DNA from: an uncultured Clostridia bacterium | Lineage (GTDB): Bacteria > Bacillota > Clostridia > Oscillospirales > Acutalibacteraceae | Direction: 5' to 3' | Length of the DNA stretch: 10,725 bases | Assembly: GCA_944382025.1 (NCBI GenBank) | Contig: CALWMQ010000024.1 | Span: forward strand, 1 to 10,725 | Shown here: positions 1 through 6,188 of the stretch, piece by piece | Numbering within the stretch: the first letter of the stretch is position 1 | Layout of the letters: every line of letters begins with the position of its first letter | The notes under the pieces: model-generated | Seen by the model: the letters and a program-made list of their open reading frames with translations, nothing else | The model's database searches: none | What the model was told of the DNA's origin: nothing | Program-made: the position numbers and the translations under genes

Positions 1-2
1 CC

Positions 3-143
3 ATAGACCGGGTGAGTCTGGATCAGCTCCGGGAACTGGCCCATGAGGTTTTTACCTCCCCCTGCGCGTTTTCGGCGGCGGGAGGCGTATTGTCAGCCCC
101 GAAATATGAAAAAATCCTGGGGGAAACCGGCGTTTTTTCGTAA
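3..143 (+). CDS. C-terminal end of an upstream gene, probably an M16-family (insulinase/pitrilysin-like) peptidase
   Basis: An open frame enters from the left edge and stops at TAA 141-143, leaving 46 visible residues. The tail begins IDRVSLDQLRELAHEVF and goes on through a short hydrophobic, glycine-bearing stretch (SAAGGVL). This resembles the end of M16 peptidases, where a 'D-x-V-[ST]-x-[ED]-[DI]' segment is followed by an amphipathic helix and a final beta strand with a glycine. The zinc-binding HxxEH region would lie outside the window, so catalytic status cannot be judged. The frame ends 8 bases before the -35 of the predicted proB promoter, so it is probably the last gene of the preceding transcription unit. 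The family assignment rests on a short tail and is tentative. That this is real coding sequence is more secure than its name. Confidence 0.45.
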   Translation: MDRVSLDQLRELAHEVFTSPCAFSAAGGVLSAPKYEKILGETGVFS

Positions 144-150
144 AAAGCGA

Positions 151-179
151 TTTTCAAACCCTGGGGTATATGGTATACT
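151..179 (+). promoter_or_regulatory. Predicted sigma-A promoter of proB
   Basis: TTTTCA (151-156) is followed after 17 bases by TATACT (174-179), which is preceded by TGG and so forms an extended -10. Expected transcription start is near 186, giving a leader of about 43 bases before proB. The leader holds only a weak 5-bp hairpin (GGTTT 188-192 with AAACC 200-204). No T-box or other known proline-responsive element is visible. Confidence 0.5.
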
Positions 180-228
180 GATAAACAGGTTTGTCCCTGA
201 AACCATTGTCAAAGGAAGTGTGCATTCC

Positions 229-1041
229 ATGTCCGTGGAATCCGTCGCCCGGGCCCGCCGGGTGGTCGTGAAGGTAGGAACATCCACCCTTACATACGAA
301 AACGGTAAGCTGAATATCCGGGCGATTGAAGCCCTGTGCAAGGTTTTAACCGATCTGCAGAATGCCGGCAGGGAAATTGTCCTTGTCAGCTCGGGCGCTA
401 TCGGCGTGGGAATGGGGAAGCTGGGCCTGAAACAACGGCCTAAGGAAACCCGGGAAAAACAGGCTGTCGCCGCCGTTGGGCAGTGCGAGCTGATGTTTAT
501 TTATGATAAGCTGTTTGGGGAATATAACCGGACGGTTGCCCAGGTGCTCCTGACAAAGGATGTCATGGACAACCCCCATTCCAAACACAATGTGCTGAAT
601 ACGATTGAAACCCTGCTGGGGATGGATATCCTCCCAGTGGTCAACGAAAATGATACCGTGGCCATCGACGAACTGGTGGGCAACAATTTTGGGGACAACG
701 ATACCCTGTCCGCTATCGTGGCCACCCTGGTCAACGCCGATTTATTGGTTTTGCTCACCGATATTGACGGGCTGTATGAGGCAGATCCCCGTCAGCATCC
801 CGACGCTAAAAAAATCCCGGTGGTTCACAAGGTTGACGACCAGCTGATGGCCCTGGCCGGGGGCAGCGGCTCCAATCGGGGTACCGGCGGCATGGTGACC
901 AAGCTCCATGCGGCGGTCATTACCATGGAGGCCGGGATCCCTACCGCTATTCTCCACGGCGGGCAGCCCGAACGCCTGTACGATCTGCTGGAAGGCCGCT
1001 GCGTAGGCACCCTGTTAAAAAAAAAAAAAGCGGCGCTGTGA
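229..1041 (+). CDS. proB: Glutamate 5-kinase (gamma-glutamyl kinase), short form without PUA domain
   Basis: ProB phosphorylates L-glutamate with ATP to gamma-glutamyl phosphate, the first and normally proline-inhibited step of proline synthesis in the cytosol. The 270-residue protein is an amino-acid kinase domain: KVGTSTL with K15 near the N-terminus, SSGAIG (54-59), the substrate loop NEND (139-142), GDND (155-158), LLTDIDGLY (175-183) and GTGGMVTKL (218-226). It stops right after this domain, so it lacks the C-terminal PUA domain of the roughly 367-residue E. coli enzyme; short forms are known in Firmicutes. The frame is open further upstream, but ATG 229 is chosen because AAAGGAAG (211-218) sits 10 bases before it and conserved sequence begins only there. 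The last codons include a 13-A run (1017-1029) encoding KKKK. Stop TGA 1039-1041 is one base from the next start, so the two genes are probably translationally coupled. Confidence 0.95.
   Translation: MSVESVARARRVVVKVGTSTLTYENGKLNIRAIEALCKVLTDLQNAGREIVLVSSGAIGVGMGKLGLKQRPKETREKQAVAAVGQCELMFIYDKLFGEYNRTVAQVLLTKDVMDNPHSKHNVLNTIETLLGMDILPVVNENDTVAIDELVGNNFGDNDTLSAIVATLVNADLLVLLTDIDGLYEADPRQHPDAKKIPVVHKVDDQLMALAGGSGSNRGTGGMVTKLHAAVITMEAGIPTAILHGGQPERLYDLLEGRCVGTLLKKKKAAL
1017..1029 (+). repeat. A13 homopolymer at the 3' end of proB
   Basis: Thirteen consecutive A's encode the KKKK of the ProB C-terminus, 13 bases before the MATE start codon. Runs this long are prone to RNA polymerase or replication slippage. 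With 12 A's, reading continues as K-R-R-C-D and then directly into the MATE ATG in frame, with no stop between. With 14 A's, the frame closes at a TGA (1044-1046) overlapping the MATE start codon. Confidence 0.9.
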
Positions 1042-1042
1042 T

Positions 1043-2422
1043 ATGAAACAGAATGATTTGGGGAGAGACCGCGTTTTCTCTCTGGTACTGCGGTTGGCGA
1101 TCCCTACCATGGTGGCTCAGCTGGTCAATGTACTGTATAGTATTGTGGATAGGATGTATATCGGGAATATCCCGGAAGTAGGGGAGCTGGCTCTGGCGGG
1201 GGCCGGGGTGTGCGGCCCTATTGTAACCCTGCTCAGTTCCTTCGCTTCCCTGGTGGGGCTGGGCGGCGCTCCCCTGCTGACCATCCGTCTGGGGGAACAG
1301 AATCAGAAGGGCGCGCGGCAGGTGCTGGCCAATTGTTTTCTGCTGCTGCTGATCCTGTCAGGCGTCCTTACCGCCCTGTTTCTCCTGTTCCGCCGTCCCC
1401 TGCTCATGTGGTTCGGCGCAAGCCAGGCTACCTTCCCCTATGCCGACACCTATCTGACCATTTATACCATGGGAACCTTCTTCGCCCTGATGGCCGCGGG
1501 CCTGAATCAATTTATCATCTGCCAGGGCTATCCCGCCATCGGTATGGCTACCGTGGTTATCGGCGCGGCACTGAATATCGTACTGGATCCCCTGTTCATT
1601 TTTACGTTCCATATGGGGGTCGCGGGTGCCGCCTTGGCCACGGTGCTCTCCCAGGTAGCGTCCTGCGGGTTTGTCCTCCGGTTCCTGATGGGCCGGTATG
1701 CCCCGGTACGGATTACCTTTGGAAATTACTCTTTCCGCCTGATCCGCCGTATCCTGGCCTTCGGCTTCTCCCCTTTTATTATCATCGCTACCGACAGCCT
1801 GCTCCTGATCGTTCTCAATACCATGCTCCAGCGCTATGGAGGGCCTGACCAGGGGGATAAGCTCGTCACCTGCGCTACCATTGTACAAAGCTATATGCTT
1901 CTGATCACCATGCCCATGGCGGGGATGACCGGCGGTACCCAGCCCATCCTCAGCTACAACTACGGCGCCAAGCAAACCGGACGTATCCGGCAGGGGGAAC
2001 GCTGTATTCTGCTGATGTGTTTGGTATTCACCGGCCTGATGTTTCTGGTATCCCAGTTCCTGCCCCACCTGTTTGTGGCGATTTTCACCCGGGTTCCCGA
2101 TACCATGGAACTATCCGTATGGGGTATTCGGGTGTTTACCCTGGCGGTCATTCCGCTGGGATTTCAATATACCTTTGTGGACGGCTTGACAGCCATGGGG
2201 ATTACCCGGGTTTCGGTTTCCCTGTCCCTGTTCCGCAAAACCACCTTTTTAGTGTGTACCCTGCTGCTGCCCCGGCTGCTGGGCGCCGCCTATGCCTTTT
2301 ACGCTGAACCGGCGGCGGACCTGCTGGGAGCCGTGGTTTCCACCACGGTGTTCCTGCTGGTGTTTCCCCGCCTGATAAAGAAGCGGGACGCCATGCCCGA
2401 TGGCCAGGCGTTGTACAGCTGA
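1043..2422 (+). CDS. MATE-family multidrug/metabolite efflux transporter
   Basis: This 459-residue integral membrane protein has the layout of MATE (multi antimicrobial extrusion) transporters: two homologous bundles, about twelve hydrophobic segments, and a hydrophilic C-terminal tail rich in K, R and D. The N-terminus matches the family start pattern: a short polar lead, then LAIPTMVAQ and the segment YSIVDRMYIG. Further landmarks are GGAPLLTIRLGEQN (about 74-87), NIVLDPLFIF followed by HMGVAGAALATVLSQ in the first half, and GGTQPILSYNYGAK, equivalent to GxQP-x-x-xYNyGA, in the second. Such proteins export cations, drugs or metabolites using Na+ or H+ gradients; the substrate here cannot be read from sequence. 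ATG 1043 lies one base after the proB stop and has no Shine-Dalgarno sequence, so translation probably depends on ribosomes finishing proB. It separates proB from proA, which is unusual. A 37-base stem-loop begins at its stop codon. Confidence 0.93.
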   Translation: MKQNDLGRDRVFSLVLRLAIPTMVAQLVNVLYSIVDRMYIGNIPEVGELALAGAGVCGPIVTLLSSFASLVGLGGAPLLTIRLGEQNQKGARQVLANCFLLLLILSGVLTALFLLFRRPLLMWFGASQATFPYADTYLTIYTMGTFFALMAAGLNQFIICQGYPAIGMATVVIGAALNIVLDPLFIFTFHMGVAGAALATVLSQVASCGFVLRFLMGRYAPVRITFGNYSFRLIRRILAFGFSPFIIIATDSLLLIVLNTMLQRYGGPDQGDKLVTCATIVQSYMLLITMPMAGMTGGTQPILSYNYGAKQTGRIRQGERCILLMCLVFTGLMFLVSQFLPHLFVAIFTRVPDTMELSVWGIRVFTLAVIPLGFQYTFVDGLTAMGITRVSVSLSLFRKTTFLVCTLLLPRLLGAAYAFYAEPAADLLGAVVSTTVFLLVFPRLIKKRDAMPDGQALYS

Positions 2423-2457
2423 CCGGCCTGGTATCCCCCGGAACCGCCGGGCCGGTC
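2421..2457 (+). other. Stem-loop after the MATE gene
   Basis: GACCGGCC (2421-2428) pairs perfectly with GGCCGGTC (2450-2457) across a 21-base loop. A competing hairpin CCCGG/CCGGG exists inside it. No T-run follows, so it is not a standard intrinsic terminator. It could partly attenuate transcription or protect an upstream mRNA 3' end while allowing read-through into proA. The rest of the 130-base gap before proA shows no convincing promoter. Confidence 0.45.
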
Positions 2458-2552
2458 CCGAAGCCTACGCTTCCGGGCGGGTATGGGCGGAACATACCGC
2501 TGGCAACCGACATCTTGTGAACACTCTTCTGAATCGGGAAAGGATGATTGGA

Positions 2553-3803
2553 TTGGAAAGCTTGGAAATCATGGGCTGCCGCGCGAAACAGGCCGCCCGG
2601 ACACTGGCCCATACCGGAACCGCGGCTAAAAACGCGGCGTTGGAAGCGATTGCCTCGGCGTTGGAGTCGGCGCAGGACGCCATCCTGGCCGCTAACGCCC
2701 AGGATGTAGACGCCGCTAAGGCGGCGGGGATCACCGGCGCCATGGTGGACCGGCTGTCCCTGACCCCCGCCCGGATCGCTGGGATGGCGGACGGTGTCCG
2801 TCAGATTATTGCCCTGACCGATCCGGTTGGTGAGATAATGGAAGGGCACCGGCATCCTAACGGGATGAAAATTCAGAAATTGCGGGTTCCTCTGGGAGCG
2901 GTAGGTATTATCTATGAGGCCCGTCCCAACGTTACCTCCGATGCCGCCGCCCTGTGCCTGAAGGCCGGCAACGCCGTTCTGCTGCGGGGAGGCAAGGAAG
3001 CCATCCGTTCCAATATGGCGATTGCCGCCGCTATTCGGGACGGTTTGGCCGCCGCGGGGCTTCCGGTGGACGCGGTTCAGCTGGTGGAGGACACCTCCCG
3101 GGAGACCGCTAACGCCATGATGCGGCTCAATGAGTATCTGGATGTGCTGATTCCCCGGGGCGGCGCCGGGCTGATCCGTTCCGTGGTGCAGAACGCCACT
3201 GTCCCGGTGATTGAAACCGGGGTTGGGAACTGCCATATTTATGTAGACGCGTCGGCGGATACGGCGATGGCGGCCGCGATCACCGTTAACGCGAAAACCT
3301 CCCGTCCATCGGTCTGCAACGCGGCGGAAACCCTGTTGGTTCATCAGGATATAGCAGGAACCACCCTGCCGGTGATCGCGGCGGGGTTAGCGGAAAAAGG
3401 GGTAACCCTTCACTGCTGTCCCCGCGCGGCGGCGATTCTGGACGGGTTCCCTACGGTAGCGGCTACCGAGGAGGACTGGGCCACTGAGTATCTTGACCTG
3501 GATATGGCGGTACGGGTTGTGGATTCCCTGGAGGAAGCCATCACCCATATTGCCCAGTACGGTACCGGCCACAGCGAATGTATTGTTACCGACAGCCATC
3601 AGGCGGCGGAAGCGTTCCAGGATCAGGTGGACGCGGCGGCGGTATATGTGAACGCCTCTACCCGTTTCACCGATGGCGGGGAGTTCGGCTTAGGGGCGGA
3701 GATCGGCATCTCTACCCAGAAGCTGCACACCCGTGGACCTATGGGGGTTCGGGAACTGACAACCGTGAAATTTCTCATTAACGGCAGCGGACAGATTCGC
3801 TGA
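2553..3803 (+). CDS. proA: Glutamate-5-semialdehyde dehydrogenase (gamma-glutamyl phosphate reductase)
   Basis: ProA reduces gamma-glutamyl phosphate with NADPH to glutamate 5-semialdehyde, which cyclises to pyrroline-5-carboxylate, the second step of proline synthesis. The 416-residue length is normal for the family. It shows the N-terminal G-x-x-AKQAAR helix, VPLGAVGIIYEARPNVTSDA (112-131), LKAGNAVLLRGGKEA, the catalytic cysteine C255 in RPSVCNAAETLLVH, the family signature AITHIAQYGTGHSE and the C-terminal GAEIGISTQKLHTRGPMG. The start is uncertain. TTG 2553 is preferred because AAGGA (2540-2544) lies 8 bases upstream and the resulting MESLEIMG aligns with the usual ProA start. ATG 2544 is the alternative, but it overlaps that ribosome site; ATG 2571 would cut into the conserved helix. 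It is probably transcribed with proB and the MATE gene from the promoter at 151-179. ProC, for the last proline step, is not in this window. Confidence 0.95.
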   Translation: MESLEIMGCRAKQAARTLAHTGTAAKNAALEAIASALESAQDAILAANAQDVDAAKAAGITGAMVDRLSLTPARIAGMADGVRQIIALTDPVGEIMEGHRHPNGMKIQKLRVPLGAVGIIYEARPNVTSDAAALCLKAGNAVLLRGGKEAIRSNMAIAAAIRDGLAAAGLPVDAVQLVEDTSRETANAMMRLNEYLDVLIPRGGAGLIRSVVQNATVPVIETGVGNCHIYVDASADTAMAAAITVNAKTSRPSVCNAAETLLVHQDIAGTTLPVIAAGLAEKGVTLHCCPRAAAILDGFPTVAATEEDWATEYLDLDMAVRVVDSLEEAITHIAQYGTGHSECIVTDSHQAAEAFQDQVDAAAVYVNASTRFTDGGEFGLGAEIGISTQKLHTRGPMGVRELTTVKFLINGSGQIR

Positions 3804-3823
3804 ACAGGCCGGAAACGGTCAAA

Positions 3824-3877
3824 AAGCACCGTCTGTGCTTCCGTGGAACGTGCCCTGCCGCCTTTGGCCGGCAGGGG
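3824..3877 (+). other. Two stem-loops between proA and the membrane protein gene
   Basis: AAGCAC (3824-3829) pairs with GTGCTT (3835-3840) around a 5-base loop. CCCTGCCG (3853-3860) pairs with CGGCAGGG (3869-3876), with further CC/GG pairing around a TTT loop. Neither is followed by a T-run, so they are weak terminator candidates. They may partly separate proA from the next gene or shape the mRNA 5' of its ribosome site. Confidence 0.4.
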
Positions 3878-3904
3878 CGCTTGGAAAGAAAGGATCACAA
3901 TACC

Positions 3905-4984
3905 ATGAGCGATTGGAAACGTATAGAAAGCCCTGTATCAGGTGCCAAGAAGCCAAAATCAGGACAGAGCCCTGTCCCACCCGCGGCGGAGCAGCCGTCG
4001 AAAAAGGATACGGGTGTTAAAACGGCCGCGTCGGGGACCGAGCCGCGGCACACCGTTGAGCGGGCGGAAGAACCAGTCGAACAACCAGTTACGGTTCCCG
4101 CCAGCCCGGAAACCTCTCAGCAGGATCTGCCCGCCCCGGCCGCTCCCCTGGCTGCCGGTACCAGCGAATCCGCTGACACGGCGTTGACAAAAGCCGATGA
4201 GAACCAGCGGGAGACCGGCACAGTCCCCGCGGAGGATTCTATCGGTTCCGAAGAGGCCATGGTTATCCGTTCCCGGCGCTATACCCAAAAGGGACGGCGC
4301 AGAGGCCGCCGCTGGTATGCCGCTCCGCTGGGACTGCTGGTGCTGCTGCTGGCGGCAGTCGGACTGATATCGTTAATTGTCACCGGCATAGGAGCGATCC
4401 GGAAGGCGCAGGACGATACGCCGCTCCGGAAGGAGCTGGAAAGCTTCTTATCCCCGGTGATGCAGTATTGTCCTACCGCTTTTTCGGATATTAACGACAA
4501 TCCTCAGGATACCCTGCTGCTGGCGGCTATCTGGAAGGTCAGTAAGGCGGAGCAGGTCCGGATGCTGCGGGAGAATACGGAGGAATCCATTTATCCGCCT
4601 GATGAATTCTGGCGGCTGATGATCCCGGTCAGCGAGATTGAGGAATCCTATCGCACCCTTTACGGGCCGGACGCGGTTCCGGTACACCGGAGCATTGACG
4701 AGGGGGTAGAGGATTTCTCTATTGAGTACGATGAGGCCAACAGCTGTTATCATGTACCTCTGATGACCACGGTTTCTTCCAATTATACCCCGGTTTTTGA
4801 TACGGTCAAGCGGAAAGGCGATACGGTTACCATTCGTGTGGCCTATGTGTCCAATACGGATGTGGCTATTGATGACAACGGGGATCCTATCACCCCTACG
4901 CCGGATCAGGCCAGCTACGCACAGATCTATACGGTGGTAAAAAGCGGGGATGGATGGGCGCTGGTGTCCATTGCGGATGAATAA
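3905..4984 (+). CDS. Unrecognised single-pass membrane protein with long low-complexity N-terminal tail
   Basis: I do not recognise a named family. The 359-residue protein has three parts. Residues 1-120 are low-complexity and rich in P, A, E, T, S and K, so probably disordered. A strongly basic stretch follows (about 122-136, RSRRYTQKGRRRGRRW), then one hydrophobic segment (about 138-160, APLGLLVLLLAAVGLISLIV). Residues 165-359 are an acidic, mixed alpha/beta-looking domain ending VVKSGDGWALVSIADE. The basic residues before the segment predict that the N-terminal tail is cytoplasmic and the C-terminal domain outside. There is no signal peptidase site, lipobox or catalytic motif. ATG 3905 is chosen because AAAGGA (3889-3894) lies 10 bases upstream; an in-frame TTG at 3881 overlaps this region and is less likely. 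It follows proA by 101 bases on the same strand and is closed by the terminator at 5019-5063. The C-terminal part might be a small NTF2-like or beta-rich sensor domain, but that is a guess. Confidence 0.85.
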   Translation: MSDWKRIESPVSGAKKPKSGQSPVPPAAEQPSKKDTGVKTAASGTEPRHTVERAEEPVEQPVTVPASPETSQQDLPAPAAPLAAGTSESADTALTKADENQRETGTVPAEDSIGSEEAMVIRSRRYTQKGRRRGRRWYAAPLGLLVLLLAAVGLISLIVTGIGAIRKAQDDTPLRKELESFLSPVMQYCPTAFSDINDNPQDTLLLAAIWKVSKAEQVRMLRENTEESIYPPDEFWRLMIPVSEIEESYRTLYGPDAVPVHRSIDEGVEDFSIEYDEANSCYHVPLMTTVSSNYTPVFDTVKRKGDTVTIRVAYVSNTDVAIDDNGDPITPTPDQASYAQIYTVVKSGDGWALVSIADE

Positions 4985-5018
4985 CCCCGTGCCGGGCTGA
5001 GACGATATACAGGCAGAA

Positions 5019-5063
5019 AAAGGCGTTTTCCAAGGAATGAAATTCTCCTTGGAAAACGCCTTT
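5019..5063. terminator. Strong bidirectional intrinsic terminator between convergent genes
   Basis: AAAGGCGTTTTCCAAGGA (5019-5036) is perfectly complementary to 5046-5063, an 18-bp stem with a 9-base loop. On the - strand the stem runs into TTTTTCTG, a good U-tract for ending the rhamnose operon. On the + strand the stem ends in TTTCTGTT, serving the membrane protein gene. It lies 34 bases after that gene's stop and 57 bases beyond the rhaD stop. A small GTCCG/CGGAC hairpin (5094-5109) lies between it and rhaD. Confidence 0.9.
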
Positions 5064-5120
5064 CTGTTAGATTCAGGGATAGGGTATCTCCTTGTCCGCC
5101 GTGCCGGACGGCTCAGGGAG

Positions 5121-5942
5121 TTATTGGGGATCCAGGAATTTTTCCGGCAGGGTAATACCAAACGGACCGGCCAGTTCCCGGAAATTGTCGCTGGTAATTG
5201 TCTGGCGCTTACCGCCCATAGAGAGGACCTTGACCATAATTTCAGCGGATTTTTCCACCGTATCCATCAGGCCGAAGGTCAGATCAAAATCCTCTCCGGA
5301 GCAGAACAGGCCGTGATGGGCCCAAATGGCCACGTCATATGTTTCCATGAGCCTGCTGGTTTCCACGGCGATTTCCCGGCCTCCGGGAACCATCCAGGGG
5401 ACCACGCCTACACCGGAAGGGAATACGACGGGGCATTCGGTAGCCATCTCCCAGAGGGCCCGTGTAAAGGTACGGTCATCCAGGGGAAGCACAAATGTCA
5501 GGGCAATCAGATTAGCGGGATGAGCGTGGTAAATGACCCGATGAGCACCGTTTGTTACCCGTTTTTTCACTTCATGGTTCATCAGGTGAGAGGGCAGTTC
5601 GCTGGTGGGCCGGCCGCCGGCCTCCAGGCCCCAGACGATCCGGTAATTTTCACCCTGGCTGTCCACCTCAATCAGAGCGATCGTATTGGCGGGATCCTCT
5701 TTTACGTTGCCCATAAACTTGCCGCTGCCGGAAACCAGGAAAAACTCTCCCGCCAGGCCCGGCACACAGGTGCCGATCGGCGCCCATTTCCGAGGCGCCA
5801 TATAGTCCCGGATCTGTGAGACTTCGTCTGGTTTTACCCGGTAGCTTAAATTGCCGCCGTTGCGCTCATGCCAGCCGCGAAGATAGCCCTCATTGGCCAT
5901 ATGGATGAATCCACGCACGAATGTGATGTCGGTCATTGCCAT
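5121..5942 (-). CDS. rhaD: Rhamnulose-1-phosphate aldolase
   Basis: RhaD cleaves L-rhamnulose 1-phosphate to dihydroxyacetone phosphate and L-lactaldehyde, the last dedicated step of L-rhamnose breakdown. It is a zinc-dependent class II aldolase of the RhaD/AraD/FucA fold. The 273 residues match the E. coli enzyme (274). Visible landmarks are the phosphate-binding RNGGNLS near residue 30, E115 in PTSELPSH, the zinc ligands H139 and H141 in YHAHPANL, and H210 in WAHHG. All are offset by two from E. coli E117, H141, H143 and H212, so the active site is intact. ATG at 5942 is preceded by GAAAGGG about 9 bases upstream; an ATG two codons later is too far from it. Unlike rhaB and rhaA, which are tightly packed, rhaD is separated from rhaA by 246 bases of structured spacer, so its level may be set separately. 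Transcription ends at 5019-5063. Confidence 0.96.
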   Translation of the reverse strand: MAMTDITFVRGFIHMANEGYLRGWHERNGGNLSYRVKPDEVSQIRDYMAPRKWAPIGTCVPGLAGEFFLVSGSGKFMGNVKEDPANTIALIEVDSQGENYRIVWGLEAGGRPTSELPSHLMNHEVKKRVTNGAHRVIYHAHPANLIALTFVLPLDDRTFTRALWEMATECPVVFPSGVGVVPWMVPGGREIAVETSRLMETYDVAIWAHHGLFCSGEDFDLTFGLMDTVEKSAEIMVKVLSMGGKRQTITSDNFRELAGPFGITLPEKFLDPQ

Positions 5943-6188
5943 GTTGCTCTACCCTTTCTATATGGCCGGGTTTTTGCGGAACCCGGTTATTGATTGTTTG
6001 GTTCAGCCCGGTTGTGGAAATCCCGCCCGCTCCCTTGGAAAGGAGGATGCCCCAGACCGGGGAGGCTATCCTTTTCTGCGGCACCCCTGCCCGGCCTATG
6101 AACGGGAGGGGTGTGGGCGCTTCCCGTAACCCTGTCCGTATGGGCGGGGCGCAGGCCGTGTGTTAAGTGGTATCGGGAAGCGGCGGGG
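5943..6188 (-). other. Structured 246-base spacer between rhaA and rhaD, no gene seen
   Basis: I find no convincing coding frame here. Several GC-rich inverted repeats are visible. CGCTTCCCG (6118-6126) pairs with CGGGAAGCG (6174-6182). CACCCCT+CCCG (6082-6093, one bulged G) pairs with CGGGAGGGGTG (6103-6113). CCCC/GGGG (6050-6053/6059-6062) lies inside GGAT/ATCC (6045-6048/6068-6071). CCGGGTT (5966-5972) pairs with AACCCGG (5980-5986), ending just upstream of the rhaD ribosome site. None is followed by a T-run on the - strand, so they look like mRNA-processing or stability elements, or a REP-like insertion, rather than terminators. No clear rhaD promoter is visible. Confidence 0.6.

Noticed and set aside
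180..228. Possible riboswitch or T-box in the proB leader
   Set aside because: The leader is only about 43 bases with one 5-bp hairpin, too short for a T-box or known riboswitch.
2423..2552. Possible separate promoter for proA
   Set aside because: No acceptable -35/-10 pair is visible in this GC-rich gap; a shared transcript with proB and the MATE gene is simpler.
2202..3344. Long open frame on the - strand opposite the MATE end and proA (380 codons)
   Set aside because: Its product is a low-complexity G/R/P-rich sequence with no domain, and it lies antisense to highly conserved proA. This is a typical shadow frame in GC-rich DNA.
5037..5819. Open frame on the + strand opposite rhaD, beginning in the terminator loop
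   Set aside because: Its start lies inside the terminator hairpin and its body mirrors rhaD codons; no domain is visible.
5893..6166. Short + strand frames in the rhaA-rhaD spacer, including a GGAGG sequence near 6042
   Set aside because: The GGAGG is not followed at proper distance by a sustained frame with protein-like composition; it is better explained as part of an inverted repeat.
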